Positions 14,160 through 22,583 of a stretch of DNA of 31,696 nt are shown here, piece after piece. Below the pieces are notes generated by a model, which saw nothing but the letters and a program-made list of their open reading frames with translations, ran no database searches and had not been told where the DNA came from. The position numbers and the translations under genes were made by a program. The stretch is from NCBI GenBank assembly GCA_036560485.1, contig DATBRC010000077.1, forward strand, positions 1 through 31,696, written 5' to 3'. How positions within the stretch are numbered: the first letter of the stretch is position 1; each line of letters opens with the position of its first letter. This DNA comes from DATBRC01 sp036560485. GTDB taxonomy: Bacteria > Pseudomonadota > Gammaproteobacteria > Burkholderiales > Burkholderiaceae_D.

Positions 14160-14714
14160 TTACAGTTTCCACTGACCAGCCAAAATTTTATCCAGCCAAA
14201 ACGCGCCGATAATTGTCTTCACATCCGTAATCTTCCCTTGATGAACCAAGTCCATCATGTCGGAAAATGACATTTTTACTGTTTCCAGAAATTCTTCATC
14301 ATCCAGCTTGCTCTCGCCTTCTATCAAACCACGCGCAAGATAAATATCGAGATGTTCATCGGAATAAGCGATCGCGTTATGAATCGTGCAGACGAATTTC
14401 CAATCATTCGCGGTGTAGCCTGTCTCTTCCTGCAACTCACGCTTTGCACAAAGAAGAGAGTCCTCATTGGGATCTATTTTGCCGGCTGGGAATTCAATAA
14501 AAACTTGATCGAGCGGATAGCGGAACTGACGCTCCAACAAGATGGATCCATCCTCGAACAACGGCAGAATAACTACAGCTCCGGGATGTCTTATATATTC
14601 GCGTACAGCTGATTTACCATCCGGCAAACGCACGTGATCTCGCTGCACCTTCAGAAAAGAGCCGTCGTAGACAACGTCGCCATCGATTCGTGATTCTTTT
14701 AAGTGTGAGTCCAT
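14160..14714 (-). CDS. Nudix hydrolase, ADP-ribose pyrophosphatase type
   Basis: A 184-aa cytosolic Nudix enzyme. The Nudix box GX5EX7REUXEEXGU is matched exactly at residues 78-100 (G78, E84, R92-E93, E96-E97, G99), giving the metal-binding catalytic helix. The N-terminal layout (VYDGSFLKVQRDHVRLPDG, REYIRHPGAVVILPL and LERQFRYPLDQVFIEFPAGKID) matches ADP-ribose/ADP-sugar pyrophosphatases of the NudF/YffH type, which hydrolyse ADP-ribose to AMP and ribose-5-phosphate. Substrate preference within that group is not certain. No clear Shine-Dalgarno sequence precedes the ATG, and a 12-bp-arm inverted repeat lies about 20 nt upstream. Confidence 0.92.
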   Translation of the reverse strand: MDSHLKESRIDGDVVYDGSFLKVQRDHVRLPDGKSAVREYIRHPGAVVILPLFEDGSILLERQFRYPLDQVFIEFPAGKIDPNEDSLLCAKRELQEETGYTANDWKFVCTIHNAIAYSDEHLDIYLARGLIEGESKLDDEEFLETVKMSFSDMMDLVHQGKITDVKTIIGAFWLDKILAGQWKL

Positions 14715-14730
14715 ATTGAGGTCAAGTCTG

Positions 14731-14765
14731 ATTGGATGATGCTTGTGACCTTGGCACCATCCAAT
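14731..14765. repeat. Inverted repeat upstream of the Nudix gene
   Basis: ATTGGATGATGC (14731-14742) and GCACCATCCAAT (14754-14765) pair with one mismatch around an 11-nt loop. No T-run follows on either strand, so it is more likely an operator or leader structure of the Nudix gene than a terminator. It is distinct from the nuo terminator just to its right. Confidence 0.45.
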
Positions 14766-14801
14766 AATTTCACTGGATCAGCTCAAGAATATCAAACAAG
14801 A

Positions 14802-14821
14802 AACCAGAAAATAATCTGGTT
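14802..14821 (-). terminator. Intrinsic terminator of the nuo operon
   Basis: On the minus strand AACCAGA, a 6-nt loop and TCTGGTT are followed by the T-rich TCTTGTTTG. It begins 8 nt beyond the nuoN stop, as expected for the end of the complex I operon. The stem is short and AT-containing, so read-through to the Nudix gene is possible. Confidence 0.65.
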
Positions 14822-14828
14822 CTTAATC

Positions 14829-16334
14829 TCACGCTGACAAAGCTTTGACAAAAACACGAAGAGATTGGCCGATCGCAGTTTCGCAAGCGGTCATTAAAAC
14901 GCCAGGCAAGATGCCAAGAGCAAGTGCAGCGACACCATTAATGCTGAGCGCGACGCGCATATCGTTATTGACGACAATCGGTGCGCTATCGGTTGGTGCA
15001 TCAAAATACATCAGCTTGACGACACGGAGATAATAGAAAGAACCGATGAGAGAGAACAATACTGCGATCACAGCCAGCCAGATCTGGCCGGTTCCCAATA
15101 CGGCTTGCAGCACCGACAATTTGGCATAAAAGCCCATCAACGGAGGCAAGCCCGCCAACGAAAACATGAAGAACAACATGACCAACGCAAACCATGGACT
15201 ACGTTGATTCAAACCCTTCAGATCATCCAGATTTTCGGCTTCAAAACCGGAGCGCGCCAGCAGCAAGATAATGCCGAACGTACCCAATGTAGTCAGCACA
15301 TAAGTAATCGTGTAAAACATCGCCGAGCTATATGCATTCACGGCTGCATATCCGTTTCCGTTCACAAAACCGGACATCAAACCCAACAGCATGAAGCCCA
15401 TTTGCGAAATGGTTGAATATGCCAACATGCGCTTCAAATTGGTCTGGGCAATCGCCGTGATATTTCCGATCGCCATCGACAACACGGCCAATACCATGAT
15501 CATCTGCTGCCAATCAACTGCCAGCGGCAACAAACCTTCCACCAAAAGGCGAATGCAAATCGCAAATGCTGCCAACTTCGGCGCGCCACCCAATAACAAG
15601 GTGACTGCAGTCGGCGCGCCTTGATAGACATCAGGTACCCACATATGAAACGGCACTACACCAAGCTTGAATGCCAGGCCGGCTACCAGGAACACCGTGC
15701 CAAAGACCAAAACCATTTTATTCGTGTCTGGTGAAGCTGCTGCCTTCGTTACCTCAAGCAAATCCAGTGTGCCGGTAGCGCCATACAACATCGATATACC
15801 GTACAACAGAAAACCTGAAGCCAATGCGCCAAGAATGAAATACTTCATCGCAGCTTCAGTCGATACGGAATTATTACGGCGCAAGGCAACCAGTGCGTAC
15901 AGCGACAACGACATCAACTCAAGGCCGAGGTAGATAACCAGAAAATTATTACCGGAGATCATGACCATTTGCCCCAACAGAGCAAACAACGCCAGCACGT
16001 AAAATTCTCCGCCGAGCTGGCCGGTCACCATACTGCGGTCGTTTATGTATTGACGCGAATAGATCAAGGTCAGGCCGACTGCCAGATAAGAAGATATTTT
16101 CAACAAATTCGATAACGGATCGGAGATAAACATACCGCCAAATGTATACCACGCAATGCCGCTGTTGAATGAACTAATGCTCAACGCAGCACATATCACC
16201 AATGTCACGATCGACAACACATACGTTATATTGCGCTTCGCGTCAGACAAAAACATATCTATCAGCAAAATTGCAGAAGTCGCAATCAGCAGGAAAATTT
16301 CAGGTAGAACTGGTGTCAGATTCATGTTATTCAT
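14829..16334 (-). CDS. nuoN: NADH-quinone oxidoreductase subunit N
   Basis: A 501-aa antiporter-like membrane subunit of respiratory complex I, with about 14 hydrophobic helices. The conserved proton-channel elements are visible: the Glu in GLELMSLSLYALVA, the Lys in FKLGVVPFHMWVPDVYQGAPT and the Lys in QTNLKRMLAYSTISQMGF. The C-terminal segment FSLAGLPPLMGFYAKLSVLQA is typical of NuoN. It is the last gene of the operon, 48 nt after nuoM and followed by a terminator. ATG codons at 16334 and 16325 are both possible; neither has a strong Shine-Dalgarno sequence. Order and similarity separate it from Mrp antiporter subunits. Confidence 0.95.
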   Translation of the reverse strand: MNNMNLTPVLPEIFLLIATSAILLIDMFLSDAKRNITYVLSIVTLVICAALSISSFNSGIAWYTFGGMFISDPLSNLLKISSYLAVGLTLIYSRQYINDRSMVTGQLGGEFYVLALFALLGQMVMISGNNFLVIYLGLELMSLSLYALVALRRNNSVSTEAAMKYFILGALASGFLLYGISMLYGATGTLDLLEVTKAAASPDTNKMVLVFGTVFLVAGLAFKLGVVPFHMWVPDVYQGAPTAVTLLLGGAPKLAAFAICIRLLVEGLLPLAVDWQQMIMVLAVLSMAIGNITAIAQTNLKRMLAYSTISQMGFMLLGLMSGFVNGNGYAAVNAYSSAMFYTITYVLTTLGTFGIILLLARSGFEAENLDDLKGLNQRSPWFALVMLFFMFSLAGLPPLMGFYAKLSVLQAVLGTGQIWLAVIAVLFSLIGSFYYLRVVKLMYFDAPTDSAPIVVNNDMRVALSINGVAALALGILPGVLMTACETAIGQSLRVFVKALSA

Positions 16335-16382
16335 TTTAGCGCCGCTTGTTTGCTTGCACGTGTATATTCAATATGGCGTTCA

Positions 16383-17873
16383 TTAGTGAGTTTTTGAGAT
16401 TGCGACATGCTTGAGCAAATCAGTCACCGATGTTTGCATCGCATCTGTAAACGGTGCCGGATACAAGCCCATCGCGATCACTGCAATTGCGAGCAGTCCC
16501 AGCATCAAGAATTCACGTTTGTTCAAATCATATAGCTCGGCAACATGACTATTGGCGACAGCACCAAATATCACACGCTTAACCAGCCAAAGCGAATATG
16601 CCGCACCAAAAATCAAAGCGGTGGCCGCCATCAAGCCGATCCAGAAATTGAATTTGACAGCGCCCAGGATAACCATGAATTCGCCGACAAAACCGGATGT
16701 AGCCGGCAAGCCGCAATTCGCCAACGAGAACAAAACGAAGAATGCTGCGAACTTAGGCATCGTGTTGACTACGCCACCGTAGTCGGCAATTTGACGCGAA
16801 TGCATGCGATCGTACAGCACGCCGATACACAGGAACATTGCGCCAGACACGAAGCCATGTGAAATCATTTGAACAATACCACCCTGCACTGACATGTCAT
16901 TGAACATGAAGAAGCCCAGTGTGACGAAACCCATGTGCGCGATCGAAGAATATGCCACCAGCTTTTTCATGTCCGCTTGCACCAACGCGACCAATCCGAT
17001 GTAGATTACCGCAATCAACGACAGCGTGATGATAAAGCCGGACAAATAATGGCTGGCGTCAGGCGCAATCGGCAATGAGAACCGCAAGAAGCCGTAAGCA
17101 CCGAGCTTCAACATGATCGCTGCCAACACAACGGAACCGCCGGTCGGGGCTTCCACGTGCGCATCCGGCAACCAGGTATGTACCGGCCACATCGGCACCT
17201 TGACGGCAAACGCCATCAGGAACGCAAAGAACAACATGATTTGTACCGGCAGCGGCAACGGCAACTGCTGCCATGTCTGAATATCGAAGCTGCCACCGGA
17301 CACATAAAACAAATAAATGATCGCAACCAGCGTCAACAACGAGCCGAGCAACGTGTAAATAAAGAACTTGACAGCAGCATAGACGCGATTGGCGCCACCC
17401 CACACGCCAATGATGATAAACATCGGAATCAGGGTCGCCTCAAAAAACGCATAGAACAGCAAGCCATCCAGTGCGCAAAACACGCCTATCATCAATCCCG
17501 ACAAAATCAGGAATGCACCCATGTATTGGGCAACGCGCTTCTCAATCACTTCCCACGCAGAGATCACAACAATCACCGTGATGAAAGCCGTCAGTGGAAT
17601 AAACCAGAGTGAAATGCCGTCAATGCCGAGAAAATAATTAACATTGAAACGCTTGATCCATTCAAACTTTTCAACAAACTGCATTCCATGTGCAGCATTA
17701 TCGAATTTTTGAATCAGCGGTAAAGTCACCAGGAAACTGACGAACGAGCCGAACAAAGCGACGCCACGCGTAATGGATGGATTCTCGTCACGGCCAAATG
17801 CCAGCACGAATATGCCGAACGCGATTGGACACCAAATCGCGAGGCTTAACAGAAAGGAAGTTGACTGCATCAT
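16383..17873 (-). CDS. nuoM: NADH-quinone oxidoreductase subunit M
   Basis: A 496-aa antiporter-like membrane subunit of complex I that forms one of the proton-pumping units. Diagnostic parts are IDGISLWFIPLTAFI, FYAFFEATLIPMFIIIGVWGG (TM5 Glu), FAVKVPMWPVHTWLPDAHVEAPTGGSV (Lys and the WLPDAH motif) and ADMKKLVAYSSIAHMGFV. Length is normal for NuoM. It begins 27 nt after the nuoL stop. The first two codons are both ATG, so the start is uncertain by one residue, and the ribosome binding site is weak. Confidence 0.96.
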   Translation of the reverse strand: MMQSTSFLLSLAIWCPIAFGIFVLAFGRDENPSITRGVALFGSFVSFLVTLPLIQKFDNAAHGMQFVEKFEWIKRFNVNYFLGIDGISLWFIPLTAFITVIVVISAWEVIEKRVAQYMGAFLILSGLMIGVFCALDGLLFYAFFEATLIPMFIIIGVWGGANRVYAAVKFFIYTLLGSLLTLVAIIYLFYVSGGSFDIQTWQQLPLPLPVQIMLFFAFLMAFAVKVPMWPVHTWLPDAHVEAPTGGSVVLAAIMLKLGAYGFLRFSLPIAPDASHYLSGFIITLSLIAVIYIGLVALVQADMKKLVAYSSIAHMGFVTLGFFMFNDMSVQGGIVQMISHGFVSGAMFLCIGVLYDRMHSRQIADYGGVVNTMPKFAAFFVLFSLANCGLPATSGFVGEFMVILGAVKFNFWIGLMAATALIFGAAYSLWLVKRVIFGAVANSHVAELYDLNKREFLMLGLLAIAVIAMGLYPAPFTDAMQTSVTDLLKHVAISKTH

Positions 17874-17900
17874 AGTTAGTTTTTGTATTGCTTCTCTAGC

Positions 17901-19946
17901 TTATTTGGCAAATGGGATCGGCATGAAATAAATCAGGAAAGCCAGTACGCCAAGAATCATCACAAACGCGTAATGGTAAATATAGCCGGACTGGATGAGG
18001 CGAATCACACGTGAGAACCAACCCACCACTTTGGCGCTGCCGTTCACAATCAAACCATCGATCAACCCTTTGTCGCCGACATTCCACAAGCCGCCACCCA
18101 AGAGACGTGCACCGCCGGCGAATACGATGTCATTGAATTTATCCATGTAGTACTTGTTGTCGAGCAGCGTATAGAGCGCATGGAATTTTCCATAAAACCA
18201 CGCAGGCACTTTCGGATTCACCATATAACAATAATAAGCCGACACAACACCTGCCAATGCCAAACCGAATGGCAAGGACGTGAATGCATGCATGCCCATC
18301 TCCCACGCACCGTGGAATTCATGGGATAGCTCTTCCATTGCGTGATGCGACTCACCTATTGCAATAACGCCCTTGAAGAAATCGCCATACAACACGGACT
18401 TAACGGTGAAGTAACCGATCAATACGGATGGGATCGCCAACAAGACCAAAGGCAATGTTACAACCCAAGGTGCCTCGTGTGGTTTCTCGCCGGGTGCCAA
18501 TCCATGGTGATGGTCGTGAGTTTCCTCTTCTTCCTCATGATGCTCGTCATGATGTGCATGTGGCTTGCCAAAACGCTCTTCACCGTGGAATACAAGGAAG
18601 TACATACGGAACGAATAGAAAGCAGTCACGAATACACCTGCTAGCACAGCGAAACTGGCGAATCCTGCTCCCGCGATATGCGCATTTTGCACAGCCTCGA
18701 TAATGCTGTCCTTGGAATAGAAGCCCGAGAAGAACGGCGTGCCAATCAAGGCCAATGAACCAAGCAGCGAGGTAATCCAGGTAATCGGCATGTACTTGCG
18801 CAAGCCACCCATATTCCGAATGTCTTGATCATGATGCATACCGATGATGACGGCACCAGCACCGAGGAACAATAACGCTTTGAAGAAAGCGTGTGTCATC
18901 AAGTGGAACACCGCAACTGAATAAGCAGAAGCACCTAAAGCCACTGTCATATAACCCAACTGTGACAAGGTTGAATAAGCCACTACACGTTTGATGTCAT
19001 TTTGGATCACACCAAGGAAACCCATAAACAATGCTGTAATCGCGCCGATGACCAATACAAAGGACAAGGCTGTGTCGGACAATTCGAATAACGGCGACAT
19101 GCGCGTCACCATGAAGATCCCTGCAGTCACCATTGTCGCTGCGTGAATCAGTGCCGAGATAGGTGTTGGACCTTCCATAGAATCCGGCAACCACACATGC
19201 AATGGGAACTGTGCTGATTTACCCATCGCACCGATGAACAAGCAAATACATGCAACAGTCAGCAACATCCAATTTGTACCCGGCAGCATCAAGGTTGCCA
19301 GCTCTTCTCTCTTGGCAAACACCTCGCTGTAATTCATTGAGCCTGCATATGCGAGCAAAAGGCCAATACCCAAAATGAAACCGAAGTCGCCGACGCGGTT
19401 CACCAGGAAGGCTTTCATGTTCGCGAAAATTGCAGTCGGTCTGGTGTACCAAAAACCGATCAGCAAATAAGACACCAACCCAACCGCTTCCCAGCCGAAG
19501 AACAATTGCAGGAAGTTGTTGCTCATCACGAGCATCAACATCGAGAAAGTAAAGAGTGAAATATACGAGAAGAAGCGGTTATAGCCGTCATCGTCCTTCA
19601 TGTAACCAATCGTATAGATATGCACCATCAGGGAAACGAAGGTGACAACGCACATCATCATCGCCGTCAAACTATCGATCAGAAAGCCGACTTCCAGTTT
19701 GAGCCCTGCAACGGTCATCCATGTGTAGAGTGTTCCATTGAACTTAGCGCCATCAATCACATCCATCAACGTCATGAATGAGATGATAAAGGCGATAAGA
19801 ACGCCAAGTATCGTCACCGTATGCGATGTCGCACGGCCGACTTTATTGCCGAAAAATTTGGTGCCGAATAGCCCCGCGATTGCAGAACCTGCAAGGGGTG
19901 CCAGTGGTACAGCCAACAGAAGGTTAGGGTTAAGTTGCCCCGCCAT
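17901..19946 (-). CDS. nuoL: NADH-quinone oxidoreductase subunit L
   Basis: A 681-aa distal antiporter-like subunit of complex I. Core motifs are GWEAVGLVSYLLIGFW (TM5 Glu), GKSAQFPLHVWLPDSMEGPTPISALIHAATMV, NDIKRVVAYSTLSQLGYM and FFKALLFLGAGAVI. The C-terminal part after residue 500 includes the lateral-helix region that runs along the membrane arm in known structures. Between two predicted transmembrane segments there is a His/Glu-rich insertion (residues 463-481). AAGG precedes the ATG with good spacing. It is 26 nt downstream of nuoK. Confidence 0.96.
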   Translation of the reverse strand: MAGQLNPNLLLAVPLAPLAGSAIAGLFGTKFFGNKVGRATSHTVTILGVLIAFIISFMTLMDVIDGAKFNGTLYTWMTVAGLKLEVGFLIDSLTAMMMCVVTFVSLMVHIYTIGYMKDDDGYNRFFSYISLFTFSMLMLVMSNNFLQLFFGWEAVGLVSYLLIGFWYTRPTAIFANMKAFLVNRVGDFGFILGIGLLLAYAGSMNYSEVFAKREELATLMLPGTNWMLLTVACICLFIGAMGKSAQFPLHVWLPDSMEGPTPISALIHAATMVTAGIFMVTRMSPLFELSDTALSFVLVIGAITALFMGFLGVIQNDIKRVVAYSTLSQLGYMTVALGASAYSVAVFHLMTHAFFKALLFLGAGAVIIGMHHDQDIRNMGGLRKYMPITWITSLLGSLALIGTPFFSGFYSKDSIIEAVQNAHIAGAGFASFAVLAGVFVTAFYSFRMYFLVFHGEERFGKPHAHHDEHHEEEEETHDHHHGLAPGEKPHEAPWVVTLPLVLLAIPSVLIGYFTVKSVLYGDFFKGVIAIGESHHAMEELSHEFHGAWEMGMHAFTSLPFGLALAGVVSAYYCYMVNPKVPAWFYGKFHALYTLLDNKYYMDKFNDIVFAGGARLLGGGLWNVGDKGLIDGLIVNGSAKVVGWFSRVIRLIQSGYIYHYAFVMILGVLAFLIYFMPIPFAK

Positions 19947-19972
19947 AATGAACCTTATCGCTATTTTTGTGA

Positions 19973-20281
19973 TTAACCTTTGAGACTATCCAGATCTTCG
20001 ACATTGATGGTGTCCAGATTACGAAACAGGACAACAAGAATGGCGAGACCAATTGCGGATTCCGCCGCAGCCACAGTCAGGATGAAGAAAACGAAAATTT
20101 GTCCGGCAGCGTTACCCCAATAATGCGAGAACGCGATGAAGTTCATGTTGACTGCCAAGAGCATCAGCTCGATTGCCATCAACAATACAATGACGTTTTT
20201 TCGGTTGAGGAAAATGCCGACAATTGAAATGGCGAACAAGATCGCGCCGAGAACAAGATAATGAGCGAGCGATATATTCAC
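19973..20281 (-). CDS. nuoK: NADH-quinone oxidoreductase subunit K
   Basis: A 102-aa membrane subunit of complex I with three transmembrane helices. The family motifs GIFLNRKNVIVLLMAIELMLLAVNMNF and the conserved Glu residues of the E-channel are visible (Glu in MAIELML, Glu in VAAAESAIGLAI). Translation starts at a GTG whose last bases overlap the nuoJ stop (GTGA, 4-nt overlap), implying coupled translation. The length is standard. Confidence 0.95.
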   Translation of the reverse strand: MNISLAHYLVLGAILFAISIVGIFLNRKNVIVLLMAIELMLLAVNMNFIAFSHYWGNAAGQIFVFFILTVAAAESAIGLAILVVLFRNLDTINVEDLDSLKG

Positions 20282-20934
20282 GGTGCTTTTCCCTGTGTTG
20301 GATCTGCTTGCGCTGCGGCCTGACCGTTGCCGTTGGCACGATCAGACTCGGCTTTCATGCTGACGATGCGGATACGATCGCTTGCTTTGACTTTTACCGC
20401 ATCAGCCGGGCTGTAGTATTTGCTGTCTTTACGGCGGCGCAAGGTTAATGCAACGGCCGCCACGATTGCGACCAGCAGAATCACCGCAGCAATTTCAAAT
20501 GCATAAACGTATTGCGTATAAATCAGCTTGCCCAATTCCTTGGTGTTGCCAAGATTGGCGGAGATTGCCGGCACTTGCGGATCAAGTTCTAGATAGCCAC
20601 GCAACAGCACGCTGCTCATTTCCAGGACGATGACTACACCTACAGTCGCCGCAAGCGGAAAATGCCCCCAAAAGCCTTCACGCATTTTGTCGAGATTGAT
20701 ATCCAACATCATCACAACGAACAGGAACAACACCATCACTGCACCGACATAGACCAGCACCAGTACGATCGCTAGGAATTCAGCCTTCAACAACAGCCAG
20801 ATTGCAGCTGCCGAAAAGAACGCAAGCACTAAAAACAGCGCCGCATGAACCGGATTTCGGGCTGTAATAACGCGCAATGCGGCGAGCACGAGTATCACCG
20901 AAAATGCATAAAACAACACTGATTTAAATTCCAT
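20278..20934 (-). CDS. nuoJ: NADH-quinone oxidoreductase subunit J
   Basis: A 218-aa membrane subunit of complex I with five predicted helices. Typical segments are ARNPVHAALFLVLAFFSAAAIW, LVYVGAVMVLFLFVVMMLDIN and the EIAAVILLVAIVAAVALTLRRR helix. The last 50 residues form a hydrophilic tail (SDRANGNGQAAAQADPTQGKAP), longer than in E. coli NuoJ (about 184 aa). It overlaps nuoK by 4 nt and is 44 nt downstream of nuoI. Confidence 0.95.
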   Translation of the reverse strand: MEFKSVLFYAFSVILVLAALRVITARNPVHAALFLVLAFFSAAAIWLLLKAEFLAIVLVLVYVGAVMVLFLFVVMMLDINLDKMREGFWGHFPLAATVGVVIVLEMSSVLLRGYLELDPQVPAISANLGNTKELGKLIYTQYVYAFEIAAVILLVAIVAAVALTLRRRKDSKYYSPADAVKVKASDRIRIVSMKAESDRANGNGQAAAQADPTQGKAP

Positions 20935-20978
20935 AATGGACCAAAAAAGTCGGCTAAATAAAAACGAATTAATCTGAA

Positions 20979-21467
20979 TTAACGATAAGCAGCGTCGGCT
21001 GCACGAGCAGCAGCAATATCTTTCTCATAGCGATCGCCGACTGCCAGCAACATCTCTTTGGTGTAATACAGGTCGCCCCGCTTTTCACCGTGGTATTCAA
21101 AAATATTGGTTTCGACAATTGAGTCAACCGGACACGACTCTTCGCAAAAGCCGCAGAAGATACACTTGGTCAAATCAATGTCATAGCGTGTGGTGCGACG
21201 GGTGCCGTCATCACGCTGTTCCGACTCGATCGTGATTGCCATTGCCGGACAAACTGCTTCGCACAGTTTGCAAGCGATGCAGCGCTCTTCCCCGTTCGGA
21301 TAACGGCGCAATGCATGCAGGCCGCGAAAACGCGGTGACAGCGGTGTTTTTTCTTCCGGAAATTGGACCGTAATTTTGCGCGCGAACATATAGCGTCCGG
21401 TCAGCGCCAAACCTTTGATCAACTCTCGCAGCATCAAGCTGCCGAAAAAATCCTTAATTGCTTCCAT
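20979..21467 (-). CDS. nuoI: NADH-quinone oxidoreductase subunit I
   Basis: The 162-aa ferredoxin-like peripheral subunit of complex I that holds clusters N6a and N6b. Two CxxCxxCxxxCP motifs are complete: C63, C66, C69, C73 (CIACKLCEAVCP) and C102, C105, C108, C112 (CIFCGFCEESCP). The N-terminal amphipathic helix (IKDFFGSLMLRELIKGLALTGRYMF) contacts the membrane arm in known structures. It lies 27 nt after nuoH. The length is typical of alpha/betaproteobacterial and mitochondrial homologues. Confidence 0.97.
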   Translation of the reverse strand: MEAIKDFFGSLMLRELIKGLALTGRYMFARKITVQFPEEKTPLSPRFRGLHALRRYPNGEERCIACKLCEAVCPAMAITIESEQRDDGTRRTTRYDIDLTKCIFCGFCEESCPVDSIVETNIFEYHGEKRGDLYYTKEMLLAVGDRYEKDIAAARAADAAYR

Positions 21468-21494
21468 CTTGGCTTCCTAAAAATTCAGCCTTCA

Positions 21495-22583
21495 TTATTT
21501 CCAAATATTCCACGAGGTCTGCATCCACGCAGCGACAATTACCAAATAAGCCAAGGTCAGCGGAATAAATACTTTCCAGCCCAGACGCATGATTTGGTCA
21601 TAGCGATAACGCGGGAATGATGCGCGTGCCCAGATAAACATCGATACCACGACAAAGGTCTTGATACCCAACCAGATCCAGCCTGGCAGATACGACAACA
21701 AGCCGAGCACTGGTACTTGTGCACCGATTGGCGAATTCCATCCACCAAGGAACATCAGCGAAGCCAATGCAGAAATCAAGATCATATTCGCATATTCAGC
21801 CAGGAAGAACATCGCAAAAGACATGCCGGAATATTCGACCATATGACCTGCGACAATTTCCGATTCACCCTCAACCACGTCGAACGGATGACGATTGGTT
21901 TCTGCAATGCCTGAAATCACATAAATAACAAATATCGGTAACAGTGGCAACCAGTTCCAGGACAGGAAATTCCAGCCGCTCGATGCAAAATATCCTTTTG
22001 TCTGACCCATCACGATATCGGTGAAGTTCAAACTGCCAGAAACCATCAGCACGATCACAAGCGCGAAGCCCATCGCAATCTCGTATGAAACCATTTGAGC
22101 GGATGCACGCATCGCCCCCAGAAATGCATATTTGGAATTGGATGCCCAGCCGGCAATGATGATTCCATACACTTCCATCGACGTGATCGCCATCGCATAC
22201 AACAAACCGGCATTGATATTTGCCAGAGCCTGTTCTGGCCCAAATGGAATAATCGCCCATGCAGCAAGCGACGGCATGATCGTCATGACTGGCGCGATCA
22301 CGAAGAGCGCTTTATTTGCTTTTGCAGGAACGACTATTTCCTTGAGCAGCAATTTCAGCGCATCGGCGATCGGCTGCAATAATCCGGCAGGGCCAACACG
22401 ATTAGGGCCCAAACGAATATGCATCCAGCCGATCATCTTGCGCTCCCAAAGCGTCAAGTAAGCGACACAGCCCATGATCGGCAAAACCAGGCAAACGATC
22501 TTGATCAAATTCCAAACGATAGGCCACAACATGCCAAACCAGCTTTGACCGTATGTTTGTATACCAAACAAGAATTGATCCAT
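21495..22583 (-). CDS. nuoH: NADH-quinone oxidoreductase subunit H
   Basis: A membrane subunit of complex I (362 aa from the ATG) that forms the quinone-binding chamber with NuoB and NuoD. It has about eight transmembrane helices. The motifs include RKMIGWMHIRLGPNRVGPAGLLQPIADALKLL, SMEVYGIIIAGWASNSKYAFLGAMRASAQMVSYEI, ETNRHPFDVVEGESEIVAGHMVEYSGM and RASFPRYRYDQIMRLGWK. A GTG at 22586 is in frame directly before the ATG. Both overlap the nuoG stop (GTGATG), so translation is probably coupled, and the ATG is chosen here. Confidence 0.96.
   Translation of the reverse strand: MDQFLFGIQTYGQSWFGMLWPIVWNLIKIVCLVLPIMGCVAYLTLWERKMIGWMHIRLGPNRVGPAGLLQPIADALKLLLKEIVVPAKANKALFVIAPVMTIMPSLAAWAIIPFGPEQALANINAGLLYAMAITSMEVYGIIIAGWASNSKYAFLGAMRASAQMVSYEIAMGFALVIVLMVSGSLNFTDIVMGQTKGYFASSGWNFLSWNWLPLLPIFVIYVISGIAETNRHPFDVVEGESEIVAGHMVEYSGMSFAMFFLAEYANMILISALASLMFLGGWNSPIGAQVPVLGLLSYLPGWIWLGIKTFVVVSMFIWARASFPRYRYDQIMRLGWKVFIPLTLAYLVIVAAWMQTSWNIWK

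Noticed and set aside
17157..17612. A 151-codon plus-strand frame rich in Gln, Arg and His
   Set aside because: The composition is the expected complement of hydrophobic NuoM codons; not a gene.
14829..19946. The three large antiporter-like genes as an Mrp Na+/H+ antiporter
   Set aside because: They lie within a complete collinear nuoA-N set with NuoK/J/I/H directly upstream and match NuoL, NuoM and NuoN.
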